From Chionis minor (Eukaryota > Chordata > Aves > Charadriiformes > Chionididae), in assembly GCA_013398295.1 (NCBI GenBank), contig VZSF01000634.1, positions 1-64,000 of the forward strand: a DNA stretch of 64,000 bases. The letters run 5' to 3'. Position numbers and translations under genes: made by a program. The notes under the pieces are model-generated. The model did not search any database and had not been told where the DNA came from. It was given only the letters and a program-made list of their open reading frames with translations. Shown one piece after another: positions 13,185-62,298 of the stretch (positions are counted from its first letter, which is position 1; each line of letters starts with the position of its first letter).

Positions 13185-13590
13185 GTGCTGAGCTCCAAGG
13201 CCACGATGAGGAGTTGTTCAGCCTGGAGAAGAGAAGGCTCCGGGGGGACCTTAGAGCCCCTTCCAGTCCCTGAAGGGGCTCCAGGAAAGCTGGGGAGGGA
13301 CTCTGGGTCAGGGAGTGGAGCCACAGGATGGGTGGATCAGTTTTAAACTGAAAGAGAGGAGATTTAGATGAGAGATTAGGCAGAAATTGTTTCCTGTGAG
13401 GGTGGTGAGCCCCTGGCCGGGGTTGCCCAGGGAAGCTGTGGCTGCCCCATCCCTGGAGGTTCAAGGCCAAGTTGGATGGGGCTTGGAGCAACCTGGTCTG
13501 GTGGGAGGTGTCCCTACCCAGGGCAGGGAGGTGGAATCAGATGATTTTTAGGGTCCCCTCCAACCTAAACCGTTCTGTGACTCTATGACA
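13185..13590 (+). repeat. CR1 LINE 3' fragment, longer copy
   Basis: About 400 bases of forward CR1. An internal part (gttcagcctggagaagagaa, with ctccggggggacc) leads into the common end ggtgagcccctggccggg, caacctggtctggtggga and aaccgttctgtgactctatg. Confidence 0.9.
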
Positions 13591-14685
13591 GTAGAGTCCT
13601 GTGGGTGGTGTATCTAAATACACAAGGACGTACGTGTTGTAGAAGGGGAAGACACAGCCCCACAGGGGGCCAGCACAGTGTAACCTACTTTTTATCCCCC
13701 CTTTTCGCTGCCTCATGGCAGCTGTTATCTCTGGCATCGCTGATGTCTGACCACTGGCGGGTAGTGCTGTCTGCCCACACGGGCAGGGGAAAAGCGTGCA
13801 AGTGTTAAGTAGGAAACTGGTGTATATTTTAAAACACAGGTTTGCGTGGAAGTGCTGGCAGTGAACAAAGGAAAGTCCTGTTCTAGTTGTGAAATCGCTG
13901 ATGCCCTTGATTGTTAGACGCCAGTTCAGTTCTTCTTGGCAGAACACGGCTTGGTTTTCAGTGTTGCTTTCAGCCTTGGAATGATGACAGAGAGAGAGAG
14001 ATAGGATGTGGTTTTATTCCTTGGATATTTTCTGGAGAGCCTTCGGAAGGGTTTGCCTGTTGGCTGTTAGCGTAATCTCAGTAGAAAATCTGTCTTCTGT
14101 ATGTGTCCTAGGCATAAGAAGAGCGCTCAAGTGCCAGTTCCAAACAATGCCCTTCCCAGAGACGGAAAAGGAGTTTTCTGAGGCATCGTTGCTGTGTAGA
14201 GTCCTCCTTTTCCTGCTAGTGCAGCAATGGTTTCTATGAGAAAAGATGTAGAAATACGCCTGAAAAAGAGGTTGCTGAGCCCTCCTGGATCTATCAGTAC
14301 TGTGCAGGGCTGGCCACAAGCCACAGTTTAGGATTGCTTTTCCAGGACTTGCATATTACTAAAGGCAACATGGCTGGGCTTAGGGAATGACCCGGAGAAA
14401 TGCTGAAAGGATGAAAAAAGCAACGCCAGGAGCTCAGAGCCAGCACAACCTTGCGCAGAACGGCCACGCTAAGCCTCTCTGGTACTTTAAAGCCCTCTCT
14501 AGGATCCGTGGGAGCTTAAAAGCCTTCACTAGCGGATGAAGTTTCGCCATCTGAGCGCTTACAGCCGGGAGCAGTGATGTGGGATGGACGGAGCGTGGAT
14601 TTCAAGAGCAGTCAGTCGTGCAAGCAGTCCCTTGTGTGGTTCAGCTGATACTCCTTTGACTAAGCAGAACCGCACACACGCGTAC

Positions 14686-14905
14686 ATGGAATCACAGAAT
14701 CGTCTAGATTGGAAGAGACCTTTAAGATCATCAAGTCCAACCTGACTCTGCCAAACCCACCACTAACCCATGTCCCTCAGCACCACGTCTGCCTGGCTGG
14801 GAAATCCCTCCAGGGATGGCAATTCCACCACTGCCCTGGGCAGCCTTCCCTGGGTGCCACTTCCCTGGGCAGCATCTCCAATGCTCTTCTGTAGCACTTT
14901 TCCTT
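14686..14905 (-). repeat. CR1 LINE 3' fragment with internal small duplication
   Basis: Reverse CR1 of the 11239 type (ggaatcacagaatcgtctag, tcatcaagtccaacc, gtccctcagcaccacgtct). Near its end the phrase ccctgggcagc is repeated (about 14837 and 14866), a local duplication of ~29 bases. Confidence 0.85.
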
Positions 14906-16746
14906 ACAGGCTCCAGCAGTGTAGAGCTGGGATCTCAGTGTACCCACTGGAGATGGCTTTTAATAGTTCTTCCTCTCTGACGTCTCTGCCGTGTGTTCTG
15001 CCTGTGTTTGCTCCAAGATGCAGCAAAAGTCGGTTGTTTCTGAATGCTGGAATCTCACCAAATCCACTGAAAACTATGGAACGTTGCTCCTTTGGGGTGC
15101 CATTTGGTGGCTGCTGGATGCAGGATGTTCAGGATAGTGGCATCATCTTGGATTCTCCAATGCTGACATGAGAAAGTAAGGATGACGGGTTCTGGCTGAA
15201 CGGATGTCTTATGGCAGTTAACCCGGAAGACACCGAAGCTCTGCCCCTAGTCTGGACGTTGTCCCTAAATAAGGGTTCTTCACCCGGTGTGTGAGTGCAG
15301 ATCAACCCACTGAGTTGAGATACTTGTTTTTATTTCAGTTCTGCAGCATTGGGTGCCGGGCATTTAACAACAGCCAGCACACCGGATGTTTGAAACCCCC
15401 AATATTTATAACGATAAAAATACAGCCGATCAGTTAGTAATGATTCATTCACCACTCCTAACTATACATATGCATCTAAGCTCATATTTGAAATGTTTAG
15501 GGGGGTTATCTGATTAGCATGCTCATTATTCTCAAAGGGTGTATATTTTAGCATTATGATTACCCAAGGTTAGTTGGGGATACACTCTGGGCTCGACTTT
15601 GGTCCAGAAGTTATATTTTTTGCTATCTTATGCAGAAGAACACGTAAGACACGGTGTTCCGTTTGACATCCCATTCAAGGTTAGGTACCTTCGGTGATTT
15701 CTCAACCATGTCCCAACCGAAACGTCTCGATAAACTTTTAACTTTAGACATCGTGGGCGCCTCCGTTTTGACCACCAAAACAGATGCAGCGGGCACAGCG
15801 GGTCGTGCAGTGCGCCGAGGCCCCGGCGGAGAAGCGTTATTCTGTTCCCCCCAGCTGCATCAGGTACCTGGGGAGCAAATGGGGAGCCTGGCACTGCTGG
15901 AGGGCTGCCTGGATCTTCTCCATTAGCAGGAATTACGCTCCTGACTTGCTTTGATTCTCCCTCTGGGGTTGTCAGCTTTTCCTTCCGACTTGGAAGGGAG
16001 CATCCTTCTTGAGCGCAAGAGCTATTCTTCCTCCTTTAGCAAGGTGATGAGCGACACAGGACAGATTTATCTTCTAATGCTTGGGAAAACTGTACTTTTA
16101 GAAGACTCTCGTGTCTGAATTTGTGAAAATATTTACTTTACAGCCAGCCATGGTGTGTGGGTTTCAAGGTCTCAACGTTTTCAAGCTGGCCAGGTGCAGG
16201 GATGAGGAGGAGCAAGACCCGGGGCAACGAGATTATTTCATACCATCAACGGCACAGTCAGTGTAAATTAGAAAGTTTGCTGCAAAGCTCTCTCTGCCTT
16301 GATGGCAGCGATCCAGAGGACTTCTTGCCCTGGTGCCAGACCCCTCAGCCCTTCCCTTCCTCCCAAAGCCGCAGTGCTCCCAGTGTCCCAGTTTGCTGTC
16401 CCCTAGTGGGAGTGCATGGCTTCTACTGATACAGCAGCTGAGCATGATCCTTGTACGGTATATATTGGTTTTCGGATGAATATTGGTTCTTTAGCATTAG
16501 TACTGCTAATGACCTAGTCTTATCCTCTTAAATCTGTTTATATTTCAACCCCTCGGTTTCCTTGTTTTCTCCCTGATTCCCCTTCCTGGGTGGGGAGGGA
16601 TCATCGGGTGAGAGAATAATTGTCTAAACAACAATAAATTGTTGTGGATTTCTCAAACCATAATAGAAGCCCAGTTCTTGCTCTGGGAGCCACTTGGGGG
16701 GGGGGGGGGGGAACCCCAAAAAAAAAAAAAACCCCCCCTCTTTTCT

Positions 16747-16959
16747 NNNNNNNNNNNNNNNNNNNNNNNNNNNNNNNNNNNNNNNNNNNNNNNNNNNNNN
16801 NNNNNNNNNNNNNNNNNNNNNNNNNNNNNNNNNNNNNNNNNNNNNNNNNNNNNNNNNNNNNNNNNNNNNNNNNNNNNNNNNNNNNNNNNNNNNNNNNNNN
16901 NNNNNNNNNNNNNNNNNNNNNNNNNNNNNNNNNNNNNNNNNNNNNNNNNNNNNNNNNNN
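16747..16959. other. Assembly gap (213 N)
   Basis: Unresolved bases. The left side ends with 16 G, AACCCC, 14 A and a C run; the right side begins with 15 G, then AAACCCTAAAAG. The gap lies at a homopolymer difficult for sequencing. Confidence 0.99.
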
Positions 16960-18439
16960 CTTGTGCAGCTGGGGTCCGGTGGGGGGGGGGGGGGGAAACC
17001 CTAAAAGCAAACCAAGCTCCCTGCTGTTCGCTTCCCGCTCCCCCTGGTCAGGACCAGCCGGGCCTGGGGGGGGGTCAGCCCCCAGTCCTGCCCAGTGTCT
17101 CTCCAGTGTGACAGGGCTTCCAGCGTGCTGGGCTTTGCCCCACCGTTCGGACTGTTGCTGATCCCTGAGCTCCTCTGTGCCTCAGCTGCTCTGTTGGCAA
17201 AGCAGCCGTAATTGCGCTAAGTGTCTGTGAGATAATGGACTAAATACAAATGGATTGGAGAGGCAGCCACATTCCCAGCTATTTAATACCTTGATGGATG
17301 TACATTTAGTTGTTTGCCAGCCCGGGGGAGGACAACTCTTGTTCCTCCTGCTGCACGAAGCTGGTGACACAAGGATGCGGAAGAACCAGGCAGGAGTGGG
17401 CTGTTTGGCCCGTCATGCGGTCGCGGGGCTGTAAGGATCCCAAGTTTGCCTGGACTGGGTTTTGTGGTCTTCCTCCCTAGCTTGCTGAGCCAGGAGAGGG
17501 AGGTCGGTGGTGGTTTCAGACTCTGTTTTCAAGAGTGGAGTCGTCCTCGGTCACCGCAGCCTTTGGCTTCTTGCAGGGACAAGTTCTTTCCGCCCAGGGG
17601 TGGCCTGAGGAAAGGTCTGTGTGCCTGAAATCCTGTCTGCATTTTTCAGTTCTATCATCTGACCTAAGAGAAGATGTTATCTCTCCCTGTAAACCTTGCT
17701 AAGCCCACACCTGGGCACGTTGAGATGCTTGGGCCATCAACTTGAAGCCCCTGCGTTGAGTGTCCCTGGCTGGTCAGGGGAGAGAACTGGGTTCTGTTCT
17801 GCATCCCCCTCGGGAAGTGACTGAATAAGGAGACGGGACTCTAACTTGGGTTCCGTACGTGGTCTGCCTGCTCCCCTCAACGCCCCAGAAAAAGCTAGCT
17901 CAGAAGGGCTGCCTAGAAACGCTTCTGCCCGAGGTGCAGTTGGCTTCGGGACGCGGCGGTGCTGGAGAGCAGGGCTGTGCGTTTCCCCGGGGGACTCGCA
18001 GGGCGCAGAGCTGGGGTGCACAAGGGACGGGTTACGAACCCCGCTTGGGAGGGCAGAGGAACCGAGTCGGTGCCAAATGAAGGGACGGCTATTTCAGCTG
18101 AAATGAGGAAACCCCAAAAGCAAGCAGGGGCGCAAAGATATTTCTGATTATCTAGGGGGTTCCTCCAGAAGGAGGGTGGCAGTCCTGTCCCCGGCAGGAG
18201 CACAGCCTGGATCCGTGAGCTGGTGTGCTATCCTCCCGGCGCGGGAGGCGATGATTGCTGTTCCAGCACGGAAGGCCAGGAGCAGAAATGTCTCCTGCCG
18301 CTTTGCGTGGAGGAGGAAGACCCCCTAGGACGTGCCGTTCAGCTCCACGGAACATAACTTTGCCCATCAGCCGTTCTTTTTTCTCTCTCTGTCTTTAGCT
18401 TTGGCTGCCCATAAACTGACAGACAGATGTCGTCACGTA

Positions 18440-18826
18440 CCGTGTGTGGTTACCCTCCCCGGTCCCCTTCTAAACATTCAATTCACAGCTGCTGGCTTTG
18501 TACCGATAAGAGAACGAGATGACTTCCTTTTCTTCTCTCCACCCCCACTCCCTTCCAGAATAAGCTGGGCTGTTTTTTTGGTAAATAACGAGCTGTCACT
18601 TCTTCGCTTGAAACTTTCCAGGCTCCACCACCTTGGCCAACCCTCCTGAAGGATGCTGGAGGCTGGAACGCTGCTATCGGGCAGCAAACTGCCTTCTGCA
18701 TCCTAGAGCAAGCTCTTCCCACCTCCCGTATCCTACGAATCTTACTGCCTTTTGAGCTGTCCTGTGGTTTCTGTGGACTAACGAATCTTCCTGCGCGCCC
18801 CGCCGGGTCAGAAGCCTTGACCAGTT
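18440..18826 (+). promoter_or_regulatory. Candidate promoter/5' UTR of the phosphatase gene
   Basis: Just upstream of the proposed start codon are RUNX-type motifs at 18445-18452 (TGTGGTTA) and 18763-18770 (TGTGGTTT), a GC-box-like CCCCGCC near 18798-18804 and an ETS-like CTTCCTG near 18787-18793. A near-perfect direct repeat (acgaatctt-A/C-ctgc) occurs at 18735-18748 and 18781-18794. No TATA box is evident. The combination fits a blood-cell promoter but is only motif-level evidence. Confidence 0.35.
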
Positions 18827-57104
<38,278 letters not shown>

Positions 57105-59035
57105 AGGAGCCGGAGGTGAGCTGTGTGGAGGCTGTACAGGTAGGAATGCTTCCCTTGATTAACCGAGAGTGTCACCGCAGCCTGTTTACGTCATGTGACC
57201 CAGCTCTTCCTCAGCTCCGGCTTCTGCCGATCCCTGCGGCTCTGCCTGCAGCCGGGAAGGCAGCTGCCCTCGGGTGACATTCGGCAGAGCCTGAGGAGGT
57301 GGCTGTGGCCGGCTGCTGATGGGAGGAGAGGGGGGGAAACGGGGTAATGAGATCTGCACAGGGAAATACATCTCCAACATTACCAGTGAAGGGGGGAGGT
57401 CTGCTTTTTTCCTGTTGTGTCAGGAAGCGGGGAGACTCGGAGAAGCGGACTGCCGGGAGTGTCTCAGCTCTGTAACCTTATCAGTGCGCTTTTCGCCCGG
57501 TTTTAAACCATGCCACCCTTCTTCCTTCTTGTTTCGGAATGCAGGATTTACAGTGTTTACGTCCACCCTTTCCAAGTTCTGCAACTGCGGACAATTTATT
57601 TTTTTTTTTACCCATCTTGCCTTCCCCGAGCACCTTGGATTCAGCGAGGAAGTGAGAAGCTGACTGTAAGAAGCAGAGTCTGCGCCGAAGAACATGCCTT
57701 GACCTAACTTATTCACGAGAAGAATCTTCTCCCGTTCTGCCCTGTGTCAGTAGGTTGATATTTATGCGGAAGTGCCTCTGGACATTCATTAGGGCATCGA
57801 AGCTCAGTTTTAATTTTTTTTTTTTTTTTTAATTTAAGATTCTTATTTTTTACACGCAAATCGTTAAAAGGAACGGAAACGACTATTTGCTTAGGAGCTT
57901 TCCCAGGGTGGCCCACTTAGGACTTTGGTGAAATGTTAGTCCGCCTTAACGTTTTCATTAGGTCGATCATTTCTAAGCTAGATGTGTTTTTAGACTAAAT
58001 CCTGGAGTAATTTTGCTGCCTGCGAGGGCGAGAAATCGAGAGCGCTGCCCGGACCCTGGGAATTTGCAGCTCTGTTGGTGGTTCTTCTCACGCTTCCTTT
58101 TGGCCGTAGCGGCTCCAGATTTCTATGCAAGCCTGCCCAAGCACGCCGAGCCGCCCCTGCTGCTGCTGCACGGCAGATGTGCGGGTCTGGGGGGGTGTGT
58201 GGGGGGGGTCTGTGTGCCTGAGAGTCCGCTGGCCACTCTGCGCTTGGATTTCGGAGCAGAATTGGGAGAGGGAGGTGAGGAGCGCCTCCAGCTTTGGCCG
58301 CGTGGGTCCGGCCGTGGAGCGACGACATCCCACTGGCCTGGCGGGCGCCGGAGTGGGAAAGCAGCTCTGACCGTGCGCTCTGCTTTTGGCCGCCCCTGGC
58401 GAGTGGCAGCCCGGGGTACTAATCCGAGCTGAAGTTTTTGAGCTGGGTCCCTCTAAGCTTGACGCAGCTCTGCCGTTACCTTACTGCGTGGTCTCTCTTC
58501 TCTTTCCTCCCGCAACTACAGGAGAAGACAAGGGTTGTGTCTGCTGAGTAGGGGTGTTGTAGGAGCGTTTGTGACTTGAGTGCCATGAAGATGAGTGTGT
58601 TGCTGAGTGGAGCATTCCAGCTCTGTTGATAAGTCTTGACTGGTGACTGCCTGTGCTTCCTGCTGTTCCAGCCCCCCGGGGCCTGCAAATGGTCCTGCCA
58701 AAGAAACCCCCTTCCCGCGGGATCCATCGGTGTCCGAAAGTGTGCGCTCCGTGGGGAGCCTTGGGTCTGAGTGCCGGTGCCTGAACCTCCGGAGCACGCG
58801 CGGGGCTGGTGTTGAGGTCCTCCTCGGTCGCTGGGACCGCAGGGACTTGCTGCATGGTTGGGGTGTTAGTGCCGGGGGTGCCGGCTCTGGGTGCGGAGCA
58901 GAAGGGGTTGAAGAAAAGCACAATGACATACCTTGGCTGTATTTCCTGGCTGGTCTTTCTGGTCCCTTGTCATGGGGACAGGAGAACTGTTTATTTTTAT
59001 TGCACTTTTAATAAATGTTGAATATTCTGAAGGCT
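57105..59035 (+). other. 3' untranslated region of the phosphatase gene (continuous or spliced)
   Basis: The stop is at 57104. The first AATAAA downstream is at 59010-59015, followed by a T-rich stretch from about 59035. A donor at 57116 and a strong pyrimidine-rich acceptor ending at 58671 would make a last non-coding exon from 58672, a layout I recall for PTPN11. Alternatively the UTR is continuous (1.9 kb). Inside lie a long poly-T near 57816-57832 and a GC-rich patch near 58020-58430. No protein is supported here. Confidence 0.55.
59010..59015 (+). terminator. Polyadenylation signal AATAAA of the phosphatase gene
   Basis: Canonical AATAAA about 1.9 kb after the stop codon, with T-rich sequence 20-45 bases downstream, as expected for a cleavage and downstream element. 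No other AATAAA was seen between the stop and this point. Confidence 0.6.
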
Positions 59036-61055
59036 TTTTTTTTCCTTTTTTTTTTTTTTCCCTCCTTTCTTTTTAAGTAGTTTGATTTTTTGGAAAAGTG
59101 ACCGACACTTGGTGTGGACAGTGGGGCATCCTGAATGTCTCCTGTTGCCAACTGCTGCTGTTCAGGGCCCTGTTTTCACTTGCTTTGAATCTCCCTTTTG
59201 GCTCTGCCTGAGTGAGAGGCTCAGCTGGGTGCCAGCTAGACCTCTGTTTCCAAGTACATGGTGAGAAGGGGAAGCGCAGGGGCACAGTCCCCACAAGGAT
59301 GCTGGGACAGGCTACAAGGAACAGTTGGAACTGGGAGAACATCTAGATTAGATCTTGGGAAGAAACTTTTCACTGTGAGGGTGGTGAGCCCCTGGCCCAG
59401 GTTGCCCAGAGCAGCTGTGGCTGCCCCATCCCTGGAGGTTCAAGACCAGGTTGGACGGGGCTGGGAGCACCCTGGTCTGGTGGGAGGTGTCCCTGCGCAG
59501 GGCAGGGAGGTGGGACAGGATGGTCTTTAAGGTCCCTTCCAACCCAGACCATTCTATGATCTCTGTGACCCATTTGCCACCATAACAATATATTTTATGA
59601 GGCTGAAGATGATATTTCCCTCTCCCCTGCCCTTAGGTCTCGATCAGTGGGACTGGAATGGTAACAAAGACGTAATGAGAAAGCACTTCATCCCTACTAG
59701 TGTCTCTTTGCTGGACTTTGTCCCAAACACACCTTGGGTAAAATGGAAGTGCCTTCTCTGCCTTAAGTCTTGGTGAGTCACCTTTTCCAAGAACACACTT
59801 AAACGGGCGCTGTGAAGATATCCTGTCAGCAGCAAGCACGGGGGAACGGAGGGGGTGATACAAGTGAGAATCCCTGTCAAGCCCCCGTGACTTTGGCAGA
59901 AGTTGTGACAGAGCCTGGAGTAGTTTCTGCAGAGGGGTGGCTGGCACAGAGAATCCCAGCCTGCAGCTGCGCAGCAAAGGTGTCGCAGATACAGCGCAGG
60001 CAGCAGCTTCCCACAGAAGTTTTGCATAGCAACAGGCTTGGGTTAGCTCTGCCGCTGCTTCAGCCTTTTCTGTTCCAGATTAGAATTTCTGGAAGGGGAG
60101 ACTGGGAGACTGGGAGTGTCTCTCACCCAGGCGGGAAGCAGCAAAAGATGCGCCGCCTTTGCAGCTTCTCGTTTCTCAGGTGAAATGAGGTGAACACCGA
60201 GGGAAGCCGCAGCTGGGACAACACCGCCTGGTAGTGAGTGAGTAGTGGATGGTGGTATATGAATTGTCAGGATAAAGCTGTCCCTGTGTGCAGGATTGTA
60301 CAACACCGGGACGGCTGGTGCAGGGGCCAGAGCGCAGACGTGCGTAGCTCCCATCATCTGGGAACGCAGCCAGACTCAGGGCTGCTCCATGAACACCTCC
60401 AACAGCGAGTGAGAAGGGAAATGTGGAGTAATTGGTACAAATAGACACCATGCATTGTATAAAACATAATTTAATACATACACGTATGGTACTTGCATAC
60501 AATACTGTCTTACATCCATGTATTTGAATAGAAAACATTTAATCGTAAGCCGCCTTCATCATGAAGACTCGTTAATCACTGTCAGAAGATCACTGCATTA
60601 AATAAAAAGATAGTGTAAGCAACTGGCCTGTGTCTTAATACTGACACATTTTAAGATTAGAAGGGTAAAGCTGTCAAAAGATGAAACTTGGATCGTTTTG
60701 GCAACAGCTGGCCCGTGAGAAGCACGAATGAAGTTTGCTGATGAAGTAACTTGAGGGGCAGAATTATCCAGCTGTGCCAGAACTCACCCCCTCTGGTCAA
60801 AATCGCTTTCCAGGTAGGGATGAGTGATATTTTTTTTTTTTTAAGCATCTTCATTAAAACGGCCCAGAAGGTGGGAAGCAGTGATAGATCCGTGTTTTGT
60901 CAGCAGGAGGCAGCATTTACACCGCCAACATTGACTAACACCAGAGAAATGTTTCCAGTGTGTGGCATAAGGATAATTTTCATCTGTCTATATGACTTTG
61001 ATGTGTCTTTACCCTCCCAATCTCAGCTCCTCTTTGGAATCATCATGTAGATCCT
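59036..61055. other. Intergenic region between the two convergent genes
   Basis: It holds a T-rich tract (59035-59060), one forward CR1 copy and AT-rich sequence near 60440-60640 and 60829-60842. Open frames here show no recognisable domain. Confidence 0.7.
59345..59570 (+). repeat. CR1 LINE 3' fragment in the intergenic region
   Basis: Forward CR1: ttgggaagaaacttttcact, ggtgagcccctggccc, ctggaggttcaagacca, ggtctggtgggaggtgtcc, then gaccattctatgatctctg. It lies between the two convergent genes. Confidence 0.9.
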
Positions 61056-61075
61056 TCAGTTTGCCAAAATAGCCC

Positions 61076-61081
61076 TTTATT
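61076..61081 (-). terminator. RNF223: Polyadenylation signal of RNF223
   Basis: The plus strand reads TTTATT, i.e. AATAAA on the minus strand, 370 bases after the RNF223 stop codon. It gives a short 3' UTR of about 400 bases. Confidence 0.5.
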
Positions 61082-61450
61082 CCCTAAAGAAGGGAGTTAG
61101 AGGAGCTGCACTCGCTGTCATCAGGTGTCCAGCCAGGACAGCACACGGCCGTGTGCCGCTGGAGGAAAACCAACCTGGAAACCCGCCTGCTGCTTTCAAA
61201 GCTTGGGTTTCCGTGGAGAGTTTGGCAGCAGGATGCTGAGGCAGCTCCTTGGAGCATCCCTGGGCTGGAGACGGCTCGGCAGGTGAGTATTTCAGCAGAG
61301 CTCCCGGAGCTGGATGCGGGCATTGAAGCGCTGGCACGGGAGGAGTGTGGGGAATGGGCCATCGGGTCTGCCCAAACCAAGGAACGCCGTCTGGGCAGCA
61401 GGTGCTGTTCCTGCCTCCTGCCAACAGCCTGGCCGGACGGGAGCGAGGGG

Positions 61451-62260
61451 CTACTGGAAAGGCAGTTGTGTCACAGGGGGGGCTGCTGTGGTGTGTTTCG
61501 GGGGAAGATACTCTGGCCGGCTCATCGCAACAGTCCTCGTGAAGCAGCGGAGGTTCCCCGTCTTCAGGGCGCACTGGACTGGCCACAGAATGATGCAGAA
61601 CAGGATGATGATCAGCGCGGAGAGGAGGACTATGCGCTTCCAGTCGTCGCACATGTCGCAGCGGGACAGCCTCCCAGCCAACCCCGTCGGCGGCGCCTCC
61701 GGAGTTTCTGGCTTGCTCATGGCGACGTCAATGGAGATGCACGAGTCTGGATTCTCCGGGTCATCAGATGACTGGCGGCAGCAGAGCTTGGTCCCTTCCA
61801 TCCAGAGCACCTTCTCCTGCTGGAGTTCAGGAGGCAGCGTGGCAAGGAGCTCCTTGCTGGTCTGGAGCGCCGGGGCGCCTTCCAGCGGGATGCTGGTCAG
61901 CTGCCTGCAGAAGGGGCAGGGGAGCTGGTCCTCTGGGTGGTTTGGGGGCAGCCCTTTGCTCAGGCGGGCCACGCACTCCAGGCAGAAAACGTGGGAGCAC
62001 TGGAGCAGCTTGGGCGTCTTGAAGGTGTTGTCATAGGTGTTGAAGCAGATGGAACACTCGACGGGGGAGGTTGGCTTGGGAGACGTTGGGTTCGGAGAGC
62101 CCGGCTTGTCGGTTGGGGACCTCGCCTTCCTCTTGCCATCTCCTGGGGAGGTGACGACGATGGGGCTGATGGGGATGGGGATTTCACTTGGAGAGGCAGG
62201 GACTGGGCTGGTGGGAGAGTCTGGCGTGTTGGAGTGCCACAGCTGCGTGAAGCACGACAT
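61451..62260 (-). CDS. RNF223: RING finger protein 223, single coding exon
   Basis: 269-aa membrane-anchored RING protein, a likely E3 ubiquitin ligase whose substrate is unknown. A Pro/Ser/Thr-rich N-terminus (1-66) holds ten SP/TP pairs. A C3HC4 RING follows with C69, C72, C88, H90, C93, C96, C115 and C118 (CSICF, CSHVFCLEC, CPFCRQ). Then come a middle region with WMEGTKLCC, a hydrophobic helix at about 210-228 and the segment WPVQCALKTGNLRCF. These, with YDNTFKTPK before the second metal pair, match RNF223 as I remember it (human protein about 249 aa). The ATG is the first in the exon, 38 bases after a good splice acceptor. The gene converges on the phosphatase. RNF183/RNF225-type relatives share the layout but fit less well. 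Confidence 0.9.
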   Translation of the reverse strand: MSCFTQLWHSNTPDSPTSPVPASPSEIPIPISPIVVTSPGDGKRKARSPTDKPGSPNPTSPKPTSPVECSICFNTYDNTFKTPKLLQCSHVFCLECVARLSKGLPPNHPEDQLPCPFCRQLTSIPLEGAPALQTSKELLATLPPELQQEKVLWMEGTKLCCRQSSDDPENPDSCISIDVAMSKPETPEAPPTGLAGRLSRCDMCDDWKRIVLLSALIIILFCIILWPVQCALKTGNLRCFTRTVAMSRPEYLPPKHTTAAPPVTQLPFQ

Positions 62261-62298
62261 GATGGAGGCCGAGGGAATAAATAGAGCCCTGGGAGACT
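62261..62298 (-). other. RNF223: 5' UTR part of the RNF223 coding exon with splice acceptor
   Basis: On the minus strand a pyrimidine-rich tract ending in TTCTCTTCCAG stops at 62299, leaving 38 untranslated bases before the ATG. This implies at least one upstream non-coding exon at higher coordinates, which I could not identify. Confidence 0.6.

Larger units (their letters stand above)
241..18439. other. Non-coding upstream region
   Basis: Apart from the CR1 copies, simple repeats and gap listed separately, I find no exon or RNA gene in this 18-kb stretch. Long open frames (for example 6010-6939 and 7677-8447, +) have no recognisable domain, are rich in Arg/Pro/Ser/Gly as expected from GC-rich random sequence, and one contains a CR1 remnant. 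AT-rich blocks at about 9860-10220 and 15360-15620 look less random than their surroundings. The phosphatase gene may have an upstream first exon here or at the CpG-rich edge. Confidence 0.6.

Noticed and set aside
61314..62036. 240-codon open frame on + over RNF223
   Set aside because: Antisense shadow of RNF223, whose minus-strand protein has a clear RING and membrane helix.
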